A DNA stretch of 64,000 nt from Actinomadura sp. K4S16 (GTDB lineage: Bacteria > Actinomycetota > Actinomycetes > Streptosporangiales > Streptosporangiaceae), in the NCBI RefSeq assembly GCF_008327685.1, contig NZ_BDDE01000033.1:30674-94673 (forward strand). Reading direction: 5' to 3'. The notes under the pieces were generated by a model. It was not told the origin of the DNA. It searched no databases and saw only the letters and a program-made list of their open reading frames with translations. The position numbers and the translations under genes are program-made. How positions within the stretch are numbered: the first letter of the stretch is position 1; each line of letters starts with the position of its first letter. Below, piece by piece: positions 40,123 through 49,636 of this stretch.

Positions 40123-41394
40123 ATGTCCTCTCCGCACTGGTCCGCCCCGGTCGCCCATGCCCCGGTGGACGCCACCGTGCCGCTGCCCGGGTCGAAGTCG
40201 ATGACGAACCGGGCGCTGATCCTGGCCGCGCTCGCGGAGGCGCCCGCCTGCATCACCCGGCCCCTGCACAGCCGCGACACCGAGCTCATGGCGGACGCCC
40301 TGCGCGCCCTCGGCGCGGGCATCGGGGAGGACGGCGCCGACTGGCAGGTGCTGCCGGGGCGCCTTGAGGGCCCGGCGCGCGTCGACGTGGGGCTGGCCGG
40401 GACCGTGATGCGGTTCCTGCCGCCGGTCGCCGCCCTGGCGTCGGGCGAGGTGGCCGTCGACGGCGACCCGCGCGCCCGCGAGCGCCCGATGGGCCCGATC
40501 ATCACGGCGCTGCGGGCGCTCGGCGCCGAGATCGACGACGGGGGCCGCGGCGCGCTCCCGTTCACCGTCCGCGGCTCGGGCTCGGTGCCCGGCGGCCAGG
40601 TCGTGATCGACGCCTCGGCGTCCTCCCAGCTGGTGTCGGGGCTGCTGCTGGCCGCGCCGCGGTTCGACAAGGGCGTGGAGGTCAGGCACGAGGGGCCGCC
40701 GGTGCCGTCCGCGCCGCATCTGGCGATGACCGTCCAGATGCTGCGGCAGGCGGGCGCGGAGGTCGAGACGGGGCCCGACGTGTGGCGCGTCGCGCCCGGC
40801 CCGCTGCGCGGCGGCGAGTGGGTGATCGAGCCGGACCTGTCGAACGCGGCGCAGTTCCTCGGCGCGGCGCTGGTCACCGGGGGCCGCGTGACGATCCCCG
40901 GCTGGCCGGCGGAGACCACCCAGCCCGGCGACGCGCTGCGCGGGCTGCTCGCCGCGATGGGCGCCGAGGTGACCCGCGGGCCGGACGGCCTGACCGTGCG
41001 CGGCGGGGACGGGTTCGGCGGCCTCGACGCCGACCTGCACGAGGTCGGGGAGCTGACGCCGGTGCTCGCGGCCCTCGCCGCGCTGGCCGGCTCGCCGTCC
41101 CGGCTGACGGGCGTCGCGCACCTGCGCGGCCACGAGACCGACCGGCTCGCCGCCCTGGTCGCCGAGATCAACGGGCTGGGCGGCGACGTCCGGGAGCTGC
41201 CCGACGGGCTGGAGATCCGCCCGCGCCCGCTGCGCGGCGGCGTCTTCCGCACCTACGACGACCACCGGATGGTGATGGCGGCGGCGCTGCTCGGATTGGC
41301 CGTTCCCGGCATCGAAGTGGAGAATCCAGACACCGTGGGCAAGACTCTTCCGAACTTCACTCGGCAGTGGGCGTCGATGCTGGCGCCCGCCTGA
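40123..41394 (+). CDS. aroA: 3-phosphoshikimate 1-carboxyvinyltransferase (EPSP synthase)
   Basis: A 423-aa EPSP synthase, step six of the shikimate pathway. N-terminal LPGSKSMTNRAL binds substrate, LAGTVMRFLPPVAALASGE corresponds to the LGNAGT region, and the C-terminal conserved segment is RTYDDHRMVMAAAL. A full-length single-domain form, cytoplasmic. The usual actinobacterial neighbour rsgA follows with a short overlap. Confidence 0.96.
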   Translation: MSSPHWSAPVAHAPVDATVPLPGSKSMTNRALILAALAEAPACITRPLHSRDTELMADALRALGAGIGEDGADWQVLPGRLEGPARVDVGLAGTVMRFLPPVAALASGEVAVDGDPRARERPMGPIITALRALGAEIDDGGRGALPFTVRGSGSVPGGQVVIDASASSQLVSGLLLAAPRFDKGVEVRHEGPPVPSAPHLAMTVQMLRQAGAEVETGPDVWRVAPGPLRGGEWVIEPDLSNAAQFLGAALVTGGRVTIPGWPAETTQPGDALRGLLAAMGAEVTRGPDGLTVRGGDGFGGLDADLHEVGELTPVLAALAALAGSPSRLTGVAHLRGHETDRLAALVAEINGLGGDVRELPDGLEIRPRPLRGGVFRTYDDHRMVMAAALLGLAVPGIEVENPDTVGKTLPNFTRQWASMLAPA

Positions 41395-42419
41395 CAGCAG
41401 GGACCGGACCACTGGCACGACGAACGAGCGACTACGACGAGGACGACGTCCGGGTGCGGCCCGGGCGCCGGGGGTCGCGGCCGCGCACCCGCCGCCGTCC
41501 CGCGCACGAGGACGCCGCGCCCGGGTTCGTGACCGCGGTGGACCGCGGCCGGTACCGGGTCCTGGTCGACCCGGGCACCGACGACGAGCGCCCCGTCATC
41601 GCGATGCGGGCCCGCGAGCTCGGCCGCAAGGGCGTCGTGGTGGGCGACCGCGTCGCGCTGGTCGGCGACGTGTCCGGCGCGCAGGACACGCTGGCCCGGA
41701 TCGTGCGGGTGGAGCCGCGCACCTCCGCGCTGCGCCGCACCGCCGACGACACCGACCCGTTCGAGCGGATCATCGTCGCGAACGCCGACCGCCTCGTCAT
41801 CGTGACGGCGCTGGCCGACCCCGAGCCGCGCCCCCGGATGATCGACCGGCAGCTCGTCGCCGCCTACGACGCCGGCATGGCCCCCCTGCTCTGCCTCACC
41901 AAGGCCGACCTCGCCTCCCCGGAGGGCCTGGTCGCCGAGTACGCGCCGCTCGGCGTCCCGTACGTGGTGACCCGGCGCGGCGCCGACATCGGCGAGCTGC
42001 GCGCCCACCTCGCCGGCCGCACCAGCGTCCTCGTCGGCCACTCGGGCGTCGGCAAGTCGACGCTGGTGAACGCGCTGGTCCCGGACGCCGAACGCGCTGT
42101 GAGCCACGTCAACGCCGTCACCGGCCGGGGCCGCCACACCTCCTCCTCCGCGATCGCGCTGGAGCTGCCCGGCGGCGACGGCTGGATCATCGACACCCCG
42201 GGCGTGCGCAGCTTCGGCCTCGCGCACGTCGACCCGGAGAACGTCCTCGGCGCGTTCGAGGACCTCGCCGAGGGCGCGGCCGAACGCTGCCCGCCTCGCT
42301 GCGACCACCTCCAGGACGACTGCGGCCTCGACGGCTGGGTCGAGGAGGGCCACGCCAGCCGGGCCCGCCTCGACTCCCTGCGCCGCCTCCTCGCCAGCCG
42401 CGAGGGCGAGCCCGAATAG
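41367..42419 (+). CDS. rsgA: ribosome small-subunit-dependent GTPase A
   Basis: A circularly permuted GTPase that helps mature the 30S subunit. OB fold (about 45-110), G4 LTKAD, G1 GHSGVGKST, G3 DTPG, and a zinc knuckle with C-x4-C-x-H (about CPPRCDHLQDDC). The start is uncertain. GTG at 41367 gives 350 aa and overlaps aroA by 28 bp. The usual N-terminus of relatives (ARRTSDYDEDDVR) would begin at a CTG codon at 41412, with AGGGA upstream, giving 335 aa. Confidence 0.93.
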   Translation: MGVDAGARLTAGTGPLARRTSDYDEDDVRVRPGRRGSRPRTRRRPAHEDAAPGFVTAVDRGRYRVLVDPGTDDERPVIAMRARELGRKGVVVGDRVALVGDVSGAQDTLARIVRVEPRTSALRRTADDTDPFERIIVANADRLVIVTALADPEPRPRMIDRQLVAAYDAGMAPLLCLTKADLASPEGLVAEYAPLGVPYVVTRRGADIGELRAHLAGRTSVLVGHSGVGKSTLVNALVPDAERAVSHVNAVTGRGRHTSSSAIALELPGGDGWIIDTPGVRSFGLAHVDPENVLGAFEDLAEGAAERCPPRCDHLQDDCGLDGWVEEGHASRARLDSLRRLLASREGEPE

Positions 42420-42476
42420 CCCGCGGCGCCGCGGATCCCGGCCCGCGCGGGCGGGGCGAAGCGCCACAATGGGCGC

Positions 42477-43997
42477 ATGGAGCGGCGAGCGATGCTCAAG
42501 GCGGCGGCCCTCGGCGGACTCGGGCTCGGCGGGCTCGGCCTCGCCGGGTGTTCCGAGGAGCGGCCGTCCCCGCCGAGGCGTCCGCCCACGTCACCTAAGC
42601 CGGCCACGTCGCCGAAGCCGACCGGGCCCGCCGACTGGAACGCCCTGGAGCGCGGCCTGGACGGCAGGCTGGTCCGCCCGTCCGACTCCTCCTACAAGGA
42701 GGCGAGGCGCCTCTACATCCCGCGCTACGACCGCGTCCGCCCGGCGGGCATCGCTTACTGCGAGACCCCGCAGGACGTCTCGGAGTGCGTGGCGTTCGCC
42801 ACGGTGAAGCGGATGCCGGTCGCGGTGCGATGCGGCGGGCACAGCTACGCGGGCTGGTCGACGGGCACGGGCCTTGTCATCGACGTCTCCCCCATGGACG
42901 CCGTGAAGCGCGACGGCGACCGCGCGACGGTCGGGGCCGGGACCAGGCTGATCGACCTCTACGACAAGCTCGCCGACGACGGCGTGGGCGTCCCGTCCGG
43001 GACGTGTCCCACGGTCGGGGTGGCGGGGCTGACGCTAGGCGGCGGGTTGGGCGTGACGTCCCGCGCGTACGGGCTGTCGTGCGACGTCCTGGAGGCGGTC
43101 CAGCTCGTCACGGCGGACGGACGGGTCCTGACATGCGACGCGCAGCAGAGCCCCGACCTTTTCTGGGCGTGCCGGGGCGGAGGCGGCGGCAACTTCGGCG
43201 TGGCGGTGTCGTTCACGTTCCGGACGCACGAGGTGGGCGACGTGGCGCCGTTCAGCATGCGCTGGCCGTGGCGCAAGGCGGCCGACGTGGTCCGCGGCTG
43301 GCAGCGCTGGGCGCCGGCGGCGCCCGGCGAGGTCTGGACGAGCCTGCATCTCGACACCGGCCCCGACGAGGGCACGCCGAGCATCGAGGTGGCCGGCCTC
43401 GCGCTCGACGGCGCGAGCGGCCACATGGAGCGGCTCACGGCCGCGATCGGGGCGGACCCCGCCTCGTCCACCGCCCAGAGCCGTCCCTACATGGACGCGA
43501 TGAAGTTCATGGGCGGCTGCGCCGGGCAGTCGGTGGAGCAGTGCCACGGGGAGGGCGCACTTCCCGGGCAGCGCCCCGGCGGCGCCTTTCCCCGCACCGA
43601 GTACTCGGGGAAGTCGCACATCGCCTACAGGCCGCTCCCGGACGAGGCGATCCGCGCTCTGCTGAGCCGGTTCGACAAGGGCAACGACGTGCAGAACCGG
43701 TCGGTGCTCATGGACGCGATGGGCGCCGCGATAGCGCGGACAGGGCCGGGCGACACCGCCTTCCCGCACCGGAAGGGCCTGTTCTGCGTCCAGTACCTCG
43801 CACCCGACGACGCCTGGCTGTCGGCCACGCACGGCGCGATGGAGCCCTACCTGGGCGGCGCCGCCTACGTGAACTACATCGACGCCGGCCTCAAGGACTG
43901 GGCGCACGCCTACTACGGCCCCAACCTCGACCGGCTCAGGAAGGTGAAGGCCGCCCACGATCCCGGGCGGCTGTTCCGCTTCCCGCAGGCCGTCTAA
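42477..43997 (+). CDS. exported BBE-type bicovalent flavoprotein oxidoreductase
   Basis: A 506-aa berberine-bridge-enzyme-like oxidase. The N-terminus has Arg residues, a hydrophobic stretch and lipobox LAGC (C25), so it is probably a lipoprotein; a Pro-rich linker follows. FAD-binding PCMH domain about 85-255: His in RCGGHSY and Cys in SGTCPTVG are the two covalent flavin-attachment residues. The C-terminal BBE segment ends AYYGPNLDRLRKVKAAHDP. It oxidises sugars or secondary metabolites with release of hydrogen peroxide; substrate unknown. Confidence 0.9.
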   Translation: MERRAMLKAAALGGLGLGGLGLAGCSEERPSPPRRPPTSPKPATSPKPTGPADWNALERGLDGRLVRPSDSSYKEARRLYIPRYDRVRPAGIAYCETPQDVSECVAFATVKRMPVAVRCGGHSYAGWSTGTGLVIDVSPMDAVKRDGDRATVGAGTRLIDLYDKLADDGVGVPSGTCPTVGVAGLTLGGGLGVTSRAYGLSCDVLEAVQLVTADGRVLTCDAQQSPDLFWACRGGGGGNFGVAVSFTFRTHEVGDVAPFSMRWPWRKAADVVRGWQRWAPAAPGEVWTSLHLDTGPDEGTPSIEVAGLALDGASGHMERLTAAIGADPASSTAQSRPYMDAMKFMGGCAGQSVEQCHGEGALPGQRPGGAFPRTEYSGKSHIAYRPLPDEAIRALLSRFDKGNDVQNRSVLMDAMGAAIARTGPGDTAFPHRKGLFCVQYLAPDDAWLSATHGAMEPYLGGAAYVNYIDAGLKDWAHAYYGPNLDRLRKVKAAHDPGRLFRFPQAV

Positions 43998-44002
43998 CCC
44001 CG

Positions 44003-44845
44003 CTACCCCTCGACGAGGGTGCGCGCCTTGGCCTCGGCCGCGTCCAACGCCTGGACGTGCGAGAGCGCGAGCTCCTCCACGCACCGGTTCATCGCCTCGA
44101 CCACCTGGCTGAACGCGCTCTCCTCCGCGCCCCGCAGCGCCGCCCGGACGGTCGCGGACCGGGCGCCGAGCGCCGACCACTCCAGCTCCAGCCGCGCGAC
44201 GGCCTCGTCGAACGCCCGGGACGTCTCGGTCCCGGCGTCCCGCAGGTCGTCCGGGATCGGGCCCGGCCCCGCGGTGCGGGCGCGGCCCGACAGCGTCGAG
44301 ATCCGGCCGGCGAGCGCCAGCCCGTCGTGGGCCAGCGGGAGGACGTGGTGGACCAGGTCGGTGACCGGCTCGGCGAGCTGCTCGATCCGCGTGAGCAGCA
44401 GCTGCGTCGCCTCCTCCAGGGCCTTGGAGGTGCGCGCGGCGACCCGCTCGGCGACGTCCTGCTGCTGCCGGGTCAGCGCCGGGACTATCTCGCGGTCGAG
44501 CCGGCGCCGCAGTTCCCGCTCCCCCGGGCCGCCGCCGCCCGCGCGGTCCGTCCAGTCGGCCAGGATCCGTTCGACGCGCTGCCGGACGGACGCGGCGATC
44601 TCCGCGTTGACCTCCTCCAGGGATTCGCCCACGCGGCCCTTGAGGCTTTCCACCCGCTCGTACAGCGCCTCGCGTTTGAACGGATCGTTCAGCTCGCCGA
44701 GCTGCGCGTTCAGCCGGCGGGAGACGTCGATGACGTGCTCGGCCAGGGGGACGAGGCGGTCGGCGAGCTCGTCGAGCGTCTCCGCCCGGCGGGGGTCGGT
44801 CAGCTCGGCCACCCACTCGGGGAGATCGTGCGCCATGGCCCCCAT
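44003..44845 (-). CDS. coiled-coil protein of unknown function
   Basis: A 280-aa, almost wholly helical, charged protein with heptad-like Leu/Ala patterns (LDELADRLVPLAEHVIDVSRR, RVESLKGRVGESLEEVNAEI). No signal peptide, membrane helix or known motif is recognised. Start at 44845 or 44836 (two ATGs in frame, GGTGG upstream of the first). Convergent with the flavoprotein gene (stops 6 bp apart) and divergent from hisN. Confidence 0.7.
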   Translation of the reverse strand: MGAMAHDLPEWVAELTDPRRAETLDELADRLVPLAEHVIDVSRRLNAQLGELNDPFKREALYERVESLKGRVGESLEEVNAEIAASVRQRVERILADWTDRAGGGGPGERELRRRLDREIVPALTRQQQDVAERVAARTSKALEEATQLLLTRIEQLAEPVTDLVHHVLPLAHDGLALAGRISTLSGRARTAGPGPIPDDLRDAGTETSRAFDEAVARLELEWSALGARSATVRAALRGAEESAFSQVVEAMNRCVEELALSHVQALDAAEAKARTLVEG

Positions 44846-44971
44846 GCTGCCACCACCCGTCCCGGTATGCGGGGTATCGCGTCCGGCGCGCCGCACCTGG
44901 CCGACCGAAACGCCGGAAGGGCCCGGGTGGGTGTGTCTGGACAGGCGTTGATCAGGGTAGCGTTGCACGCC

Positions 44972-45775
44972 GTGGCGGGCTATTCCGATGACCTGCGTCT
45001 CGCGCATGTGCTGGCGGACGGGGCCGACGACATCACGACCAGGCGTTTCCGCGCGCTCGATCTCGACATCGAGACCAAGCCGGACCTGACGCCGGTCAGC
45101 GACGCCGACCGCAGCGTGGAGGAGCAGATCCGCGGCACGCTGAAGCGGGCCCGCCCGCGGGACGCGGTCCTCGGCGAGGAGTACGGCAGGACCGGATACG
45201 GCAACCGCTGCTGGATCATCGACCCGATCGACGCGACGAAGAACTTCGTGCGCGGCGTCCCGGTGTGGGCCACCCTGATCGCGCTGATGGAGAACGACGA
45301 GATCGTCGTCGGGGTGGTGTCGGCGCCCGCGCTGAACCGCCGCTGGTGGGCGGCCCGGGGCGGCGGCGCCTGGACGGGCCGGAGCCTGACCCGCGCCACC
45401 CGCATGAGCGTCTCGTCGGTGAGCGAGCTGTCGGACGCCTCGCTGTCGTTCTCCAGCCTCAGCGGCTGGGAGGAGCAGGACCGGCTCCCCCGGTTCCTCG
45501 AACTGACCCGCTCGGTGTGGCGGACGCGGGCGTTCGGCGACTTCTGGTCGCACATGATGGTCGCCGAGGGCGCCGTCGACATCTCCACCGAGCCCGAGGT
45601 GTCGCTCTGGGACCTCGCCGCGCTCCAGGTCATCGTGGAGGAGGCCGGCGGCATGTTCACCGACCTGTCCGGCGTGCCGGGCCCCGACGGCGGCAGCGTC
45701 GTCTGCACGAACGGCAAGCTGCACGCCGAGGTCCTGCGGACCCTCGGCGGCGGCCAGCTCTCCCTGCGCATCTGA
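44972..45775 (+). CDS. hisN: histidinol-phosphatase, inositol-monophosphatase family
   Basis: A 267-aa magnesium-dependent phosphatase. Metal motifs: GEEYG (E of motif 1), DPIDATKNF (motif 2) and WDLAALQVIVEEAGG (motif 3). The residues around DPIDATKNFVRGVPVWATLIAL fit the HisN group, which makes histidinol in the histidine pathway of actinobacteria. GTG start at 44972; the upstream in-frame TTG at 44964 is also possible. Follows the conserved sigR-aroA-rsgA neighbourhood. Confidence 0.9.
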   Translation: MAGYSDDLRLAHVLADGADDITTRRFRALDLDIETKPDLTPVSDADRSVEEQIRGTLKRARPRDAVLGEEYGRTGYGNRCWIIDPIDATKNFVRGVPVWATLIALMENDEIVVGVVSAPALNRRWWAARGGGAWTGRSLTRATRMSVSSVSELSDASLSFSSLSGWEEQDRLPRFLELTRSVWRTRAFGDFWSHMMVAEGAVDISTEPEVSLWDLAALQVIVEEAGGMFTDLSGVPGPDGGSVVCTNGKLHAEVLRTLGGGQLSLRI

Positions 45776-45922
45776 GGCGGCATCCGGCACCTTTTCGGAC
45801 CGCGCCTCCGGACCGGGGCCGCTTGACCATGGCGTTTCGCCGGACTCGCGACATATCGTGGAACAGCGGTCGCCGTACGGCCGTTCATAACTATGAGGGC
45901 GGCCCGTCAACGGAGGTACCAG

Positions 45923-46114
45923 ATGTCGACCCAGACCAAGCTAGTGATCGGCGGCGTCGTCGTCGGCTTCCTGACCCTGTTCGTCTTCCCGTGGTGGCTG
46001 AGCGCGCTGATCATCCTCGGCGTCCTCGGCGCGCCGCTCGTCGGGTACATGATGCTCGACCCGTCCCAGCGCAAGCGGGTGCGGGCGCAGGGGCGCAAGC
46101 GCCTCGGGAGCTGA
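45923..46114 (+). CDS. small membrane protein
   Basis: A 63-aa protein with two adjacent hydrophobic segments (about 7-25 and 28-45, LVIGGVVVGFLTLFVFPWWL) and a very basic C-terminus (QRKRVRAQGRKRLGS). CGGAGG precedes the ATG at 45923. No family recognised; probably inner-membrane. Confidence 0.75.
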   Translation: MSTQTKLVIGGVVVGFLTLFVFPWWLSALIILGVLGAPLVGYMMLDPSQRKRVRAQGRKRLGS

Positions 46115-46157
46115 CGCGCCCGGAGGCGGCGGGACCCGCTCCCACTAGGGTGCGGGT

Positions 46158-47348
46158 GTGGCGGAGACACGGGTCGGCGTCGTCGGCGCGGGCATTCTCG
46201 GGCTGGCGATCGCGCGCCGGCTGACGCTGGAGCGTCCGGGGCTGGAGGTGACGGTCCTGGACAAGGAGGACCGTGTCGCGGCCCACCAGACGGGCCACAA
46301 CAGCGGCGTCGCCCACGCGGGCCTCTACTACGCGCCGGGATCGCTGAAGGCGACCCTGTGCAGGCGCGGCATCGGCCTGCTCAAGGAGTACTGCGCGGAC
46401 CGCGGCCTTCCCTACGAGGAGTGCGGCAAGCTCGTGGTCGCGCGCGACGCCTCAGAACTGGCCGCGCTGGAGGAGATCGAGCGTCGGGCCAAGGCCAACG
46501 GCGTCCCCCGGCTGCGGCGGCTGGCGGGCGGCGAGATCGCGGAGGTCGAGCCGCACGCGGCGGGCACGGCGGCGCTGCACTCCCCTACCACGGCGATCGT
46601 CGACTTCCCGGCGGTGGCCCGCGCGTTCGCCGCGGACGTGGCGGAGGGCGGCGGCGAGGTCAGGCTCGGCTTCGAGGCCGTGCGGATCGGCCGGTCGGGC
46701 GACCGCGTCACGGTCGCGTCCCCGCACGAGGAACTGGCCTTCGACCGGCTCGTGGTGTGCGCGGGCCTCCAGTCCGACCGGGTGGCGCGCCTGGCGGGCG
46801 ACGCCCCCGCTCCGGCGATCATCCCGTTCCGCGGCGAGTACTACCGGCTCGTCCCGTCCCGGACGGACCTGGTCCGCGGCCTCATCTATCCCGTGCCCGA
46901 CCCGCGCTACCCGTTCCTCGGCGTGCACTTCACCCGGCGCGTGGACGGCGGCGTGGACATCGGCCCGAACGCCGTCCTGGCCCTCGCCAGGGAGGGCTAC
47001 CGGCGCCGCGACGTCCGCCCCGCGGACCTGTGGGAGACCGTCCGCTGGCCCGGCTTCCGCCGCCTGGCGCGGCGGCACTGGCGGACGGGCGCGCGTGAGC
47101 TGTACGGGTCGGCGGTCAAGCGGGCGTTCGTCGCCGAGGCGCGCGGCTTCGTCCCCGAGCTGACGGCCGCGGACGTCGTGCCGGCGCCCGCCGGGGTCCG
47201 CGCGCAGGCGGTGGACCCCGACGGCTCGCTCGTCGACGACTTCCGCATCGGCCGCCTAGGCCCGATCACGACGATCCGCAACGCCCCGTCCCCCGCCGCG
47301 ACGTCCTCCCTGGCCATAGCCGAACAAGTCGTCAAAGACCTGCTCTAG
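46158..47348 (+). CDS. lhgO: L-2-hydroxyglutarate oxidase-type FAD enzyme
   Basis: A 396-aa DAO-family flavoenzyme. N-terminal FAD-binding VGAGILGLAIARRL, then HNSGVAHAGLYYAPGSLKA, characteristic of LhgO. It oxidises L-2-hydroxyglutarate to 2-oxoglutarate at the membrane or with oxygen. GTG start at 46158. The 3' end overlaps the convergent carboxylesterase by 4 bp. Confidence 0.92.
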   Translation: MAETRVGVVGAGILGLAIARRLTLERPGLEVTVLDKEDRVAAHQTGHNSGVAHAGLYYAPGSLKATLCRRGIGLLKEYCADRGLPYEECGKLVVARDASELAALEEIERRAKANGVPRLRRLAGGEIAEVEPHAAGTAALHSPTTAIVDFPAVARAFAADVAEGGGEVRLGFEAVRIGRSGDRVTVASPHEELAFDRLVVCAGLQSDRVARLAGDAPAPAIIPFRGEYYRLVPSRTDLVRGLIYPVPDPRYPFLGVHFTRRVDGGVDIGPNAVLALAREGYRRRDVRPADLWETVRWPGFRRLARRHWRTGARELYGSAVKRAFVAEARGFVPELTAADVVPAPAGVRAQAVDPDGSLVDDFRIGRLGPITTIRNAPSPAATSSLAIAEQVVKDLL

Positions 47349-48829
47349 TCCCAGAGCTTGCGATCAAGGCTGTGGGGGTCGGGGACGATCTCGTCGCCGG
47401 GGGCGTCGAAGACCATCACGGGGCGGGCCTCCGGGTCGTACGGCTGCCAGCCGGGGTCGCCTTCGGCGGCGAAGCGGGTCCAGGCGCGGTGCATGCGGTC
47501 GGCGAGCCCCTGCGGCGGGTTCGGGCCGGTCAGGCCCTGGCCCTCGGCGGTGAGGTTGTCGAACACGAAGCCGAGCTCCAGGGCGTGGCAGGCGCCGAGG
47601 TCCTGGTTGGGCGACCGCCACGCGAACTCGTACATCCAGGTGCGCCCGCCGGACGCCGTGTGCCCGGCTGCGGCGCGGTGCGCGGGGATGCGGAACAGGC
47701 TGTCGGTGATGATCGCCGCCATCAGCTCGCCGGGCGCCATGTCGGGGTGGTGTGCGCGGTAGGCGGCCGGCAGGTCCGGCGGGACGCCCATGCCCGCGGT
47801 GACGGCCCCGACCAGCTCGTCGGTGAGGGCGGCGGCGATCCCCGTCGGCATCAGGAAGAGCCGGAACTCCTCGGTGGTGTAGCCGATGAGCAGGTCCACG
47901 TCCCGCCCGGCGCCGGCGGCGATGGCGTCCTCGGGGCGCCGGGCGATCAGCTCGCCGTCCAGGACGGGCGTCAGCGCCATGCCGCCCGCGGCGGTGGTGG
48001 CGCCCCAGCGCCCGGGGTCGGGGAGCGCGGCGACCTCGGTGGCGACGGCGTTCTGCACCGGGATGATCGCGACCGGGTCGAGGGCGGCGAACCCCTCGGC
48101 GGTGGGCTCGACGCCGAGGCGGGCGGCCATCTCCTTGACGACGAGCAGGGCGTCGTCGGGGTCCTGGGCGATGCTGCCCGCGCCGCTCTGCGCGATGGCG
48201 CGGTGGAAGAGGCCGAGGTCGAGGGAGAGCAGGGTGGTGACGCTCATCGCGCCCGCCGACTCGCCGAACACGGTGACCCGGGCCGGGTCGCCGCCGAACG
48301 CGGCGATGTTGTCGCGGACCCACTCCAGCGCGGCGATCTGGTCGAGCAGCCCCCGGTTGAGCGGGGCGCCTGGCAGGTGCGCGAAGCCCTCGACGCCGAG
48401 CCGGTAGTTGATCGTCACGCAGACGACGCCGTCGCGGGCGAAGGTGTGGCCGCTGTAGACGGGCACGGCGCCCGACCCGTTCCGGAACGCGCCGCCGTGG
48501 ATCCACACCATCACCGGGAGGCCCGCGTCGTCCGGTCCGGAGCCGTCCGGGACGCGGGGAGTCCACACGTTCAGGTTGAGGCAGTCGTCGCCCGGGATCT
48601 CGGGGTCGGGCAGGAGCGAGGCGAACACCTTCGGGTAGCCGGGCTTGGGCGCGGTCGGCCCGTACTCGAAGGCGTCGCGGACGCCGTCCCACGGCTCCGG
48701 AGGGCGGGGCGCCTGGAAGCGGTTCGGCCCGAACGGCGGCGCCGCGTAGGGGATGCCGAGGAAGGCGGTGACGCCGTCCCGTGCCGTGCCCCGCACCTTC
48801 CCGTAGGTCGTCTGTACGACATCCGCCAT
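47345..48829 (-). CDS. type-B carboxylesterase
   Basis: A 494-aa carboxylesterase/lipase. Nucleophile Ser in FGESAGAMSV, oxyanion loop WIHGGAF, N-terminal GTARDGVTAFLGIPYA and CLNLNVWTP typical of the family. No signal peptide. It lies 70 bp downstream of the TetR gene on the same strand, which may regulate it. Confidence 0.93.
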   Translation of the reverse strand: MADVVQTTYGKVRGTARDGVTAFLGIPYAAPPFGPNRFQAPRPPEPWDGVRDAFEYGPTAPKPGYPKVFASLLPDPEIPGDDCLNLNVWTPRVPDGSGPDDAGLPVMVWIHGGAFRNGSGAVPVYSGHTFARDGVVCVTINYRLGVEGFAHLPGAPLNRGLLDQIAALEWVRDNIAAFGGDPARVTVFGESAGAMSVTTLLSLDLGLFHRAIAQSGAGSIAQDPDDALLVVKEMAARLGVEPTAEGFAALDPVAIIPVQNAVATEVAALPDPGRWGATTAAGGMALTPVLDGELIARRPEDAIAAGAGRDVDLLIGYTTEEFRLFLMPTGIAAALTDELVGAVTAGMGVPPDLPAAYRAHHPDMAPGELMAAIITDSLFRIPAHRAAAGHTASGGRTWMYEFAWRSPNQDLGACHALELGFVFDNLTAEGQGLTGPNPPQGLADRMHRAWTRFAAEGDPGWQPYDPEARPVMVFDAPGDEIVPDPHSLDRKLWD

Positions 48830-48899
48830 GCCGCGCCTCCGGTTCTAGAACGCAATTCGACAGCCAGAGCGTACGGGACACGGCGCGGTCGGGAAACGC

Positions 48900-49532
48900 T
48901 CAGGCCCTACCGGGGTGAAGCATCCGCGTTAGGTAATCGCGGGCGAACGTGCGCATTGCGTCTTCGCTGTCGAGGGCGAGGCCGCCGCCCGGTACGAGGA
49001 GGAGCGACACCGCGAGCCTGAGCAGGACCTCGGCCACGGTGTCGTGGTCCTCGGCGTCGCCGGGGCGGGCGCGGCGCAGCCGGTCGGCGAGGATGTCGCG
49101 GGCAGCGAGCATCACCGCGCCGCCGTTCATGCTGAGCTGCGGCAGGAACGCCTCGGGCTCGCTCTGCAGGACGCGCGCCAGCAGCGGGTGCGTGCGGGCG
49201 CTGCGCAGGCCGACCACGAAGCCCTCGACGACGGCGTCCTCCGGGGAGGCGAGGTCCTCGGTGGCCTCCGAGATCGCGGTGAGGAAGCGGCGGCACTCGC
49301 GCAGGATCACGGCCTGGAGCAGCTGCTCCTTGTTGGTGAACCGCCGGTAGATGGTGGTGCGCGCGACCCCGGCCCGCTTGGCGACGTCCTCGACGCTGAC
49401 CCGGCGCAGCCCGTAGGTCTCGAACTCCGCGAGCGCGGCGTCCAGGATGCGGGTGTCGAGATCGTCGGCGCCGGTGTCCGGCGCCGCCAGCCGGGCCCGC
49501 AGCCCTTCCCTGATGCTCGCGTCCGTGGTCAT
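48900..49532 (-). CDS. TetR-family regulator
   Basis: A 210-aa regulator with an N-terminal HTH (about 25-70, VSVEDVAKRAGVARTTIYRRFTNKEQLL) and a helical ligand-binding domain. Divergent from the MpaB-type oxygenase and upstream of the carboxylesterase; both are candidate targets. Confidence 0.93.
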   Translation of the reverse strand: MTTDASIREGLRARLAAPDTGADDLDTRILDAALAEFETYGLRRVSVEDVAKRAGVARTTIYRRFTNKEQLLQAVILRECRRFLTAISEATEDLASPEDAVVEGFVVGLRSARTHPLLARVLQSEPEAFLPQLSMNGGAVMLAARDILADRLRRARPGDAEDHDTVAEVLLRLAVSLLLVPGGGLALDSEDAMRTFARDYLTRMLHPGRA

Positions 49533-49574
49533 GCCCGCACCCTAACCGCCGGGGGCACCCGGGCCCCGCCACTG

Positions 49575-49617
49575 GGATGAAACACAGTTACAATAATCGT
49601 CGATCTGTACTTCTGTC
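49575..49617. promoter_or_regulatory. divergent promoter/operator region, tetR / oxygenase
   Basis: A small AT-rich island between divergent genes. TACAAT (49589-49594) could be the rightward -10. Loosely symmetrical ACAGT/TACA and TGTAC/TCTGT elements suggest a TetR operator, but symmetry is imperfect. Confidence 0.35.
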
Positions 49618-49636
49618 CTGACCCCCGGCGGTGCAC

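Noticed and set aside
44003..45910. A 635-residue leftward protein antisense to hisN
   Set aside because: Only the coiled-coil part after 44845 has protein-like composition; the remainder is the shadow of hisN.
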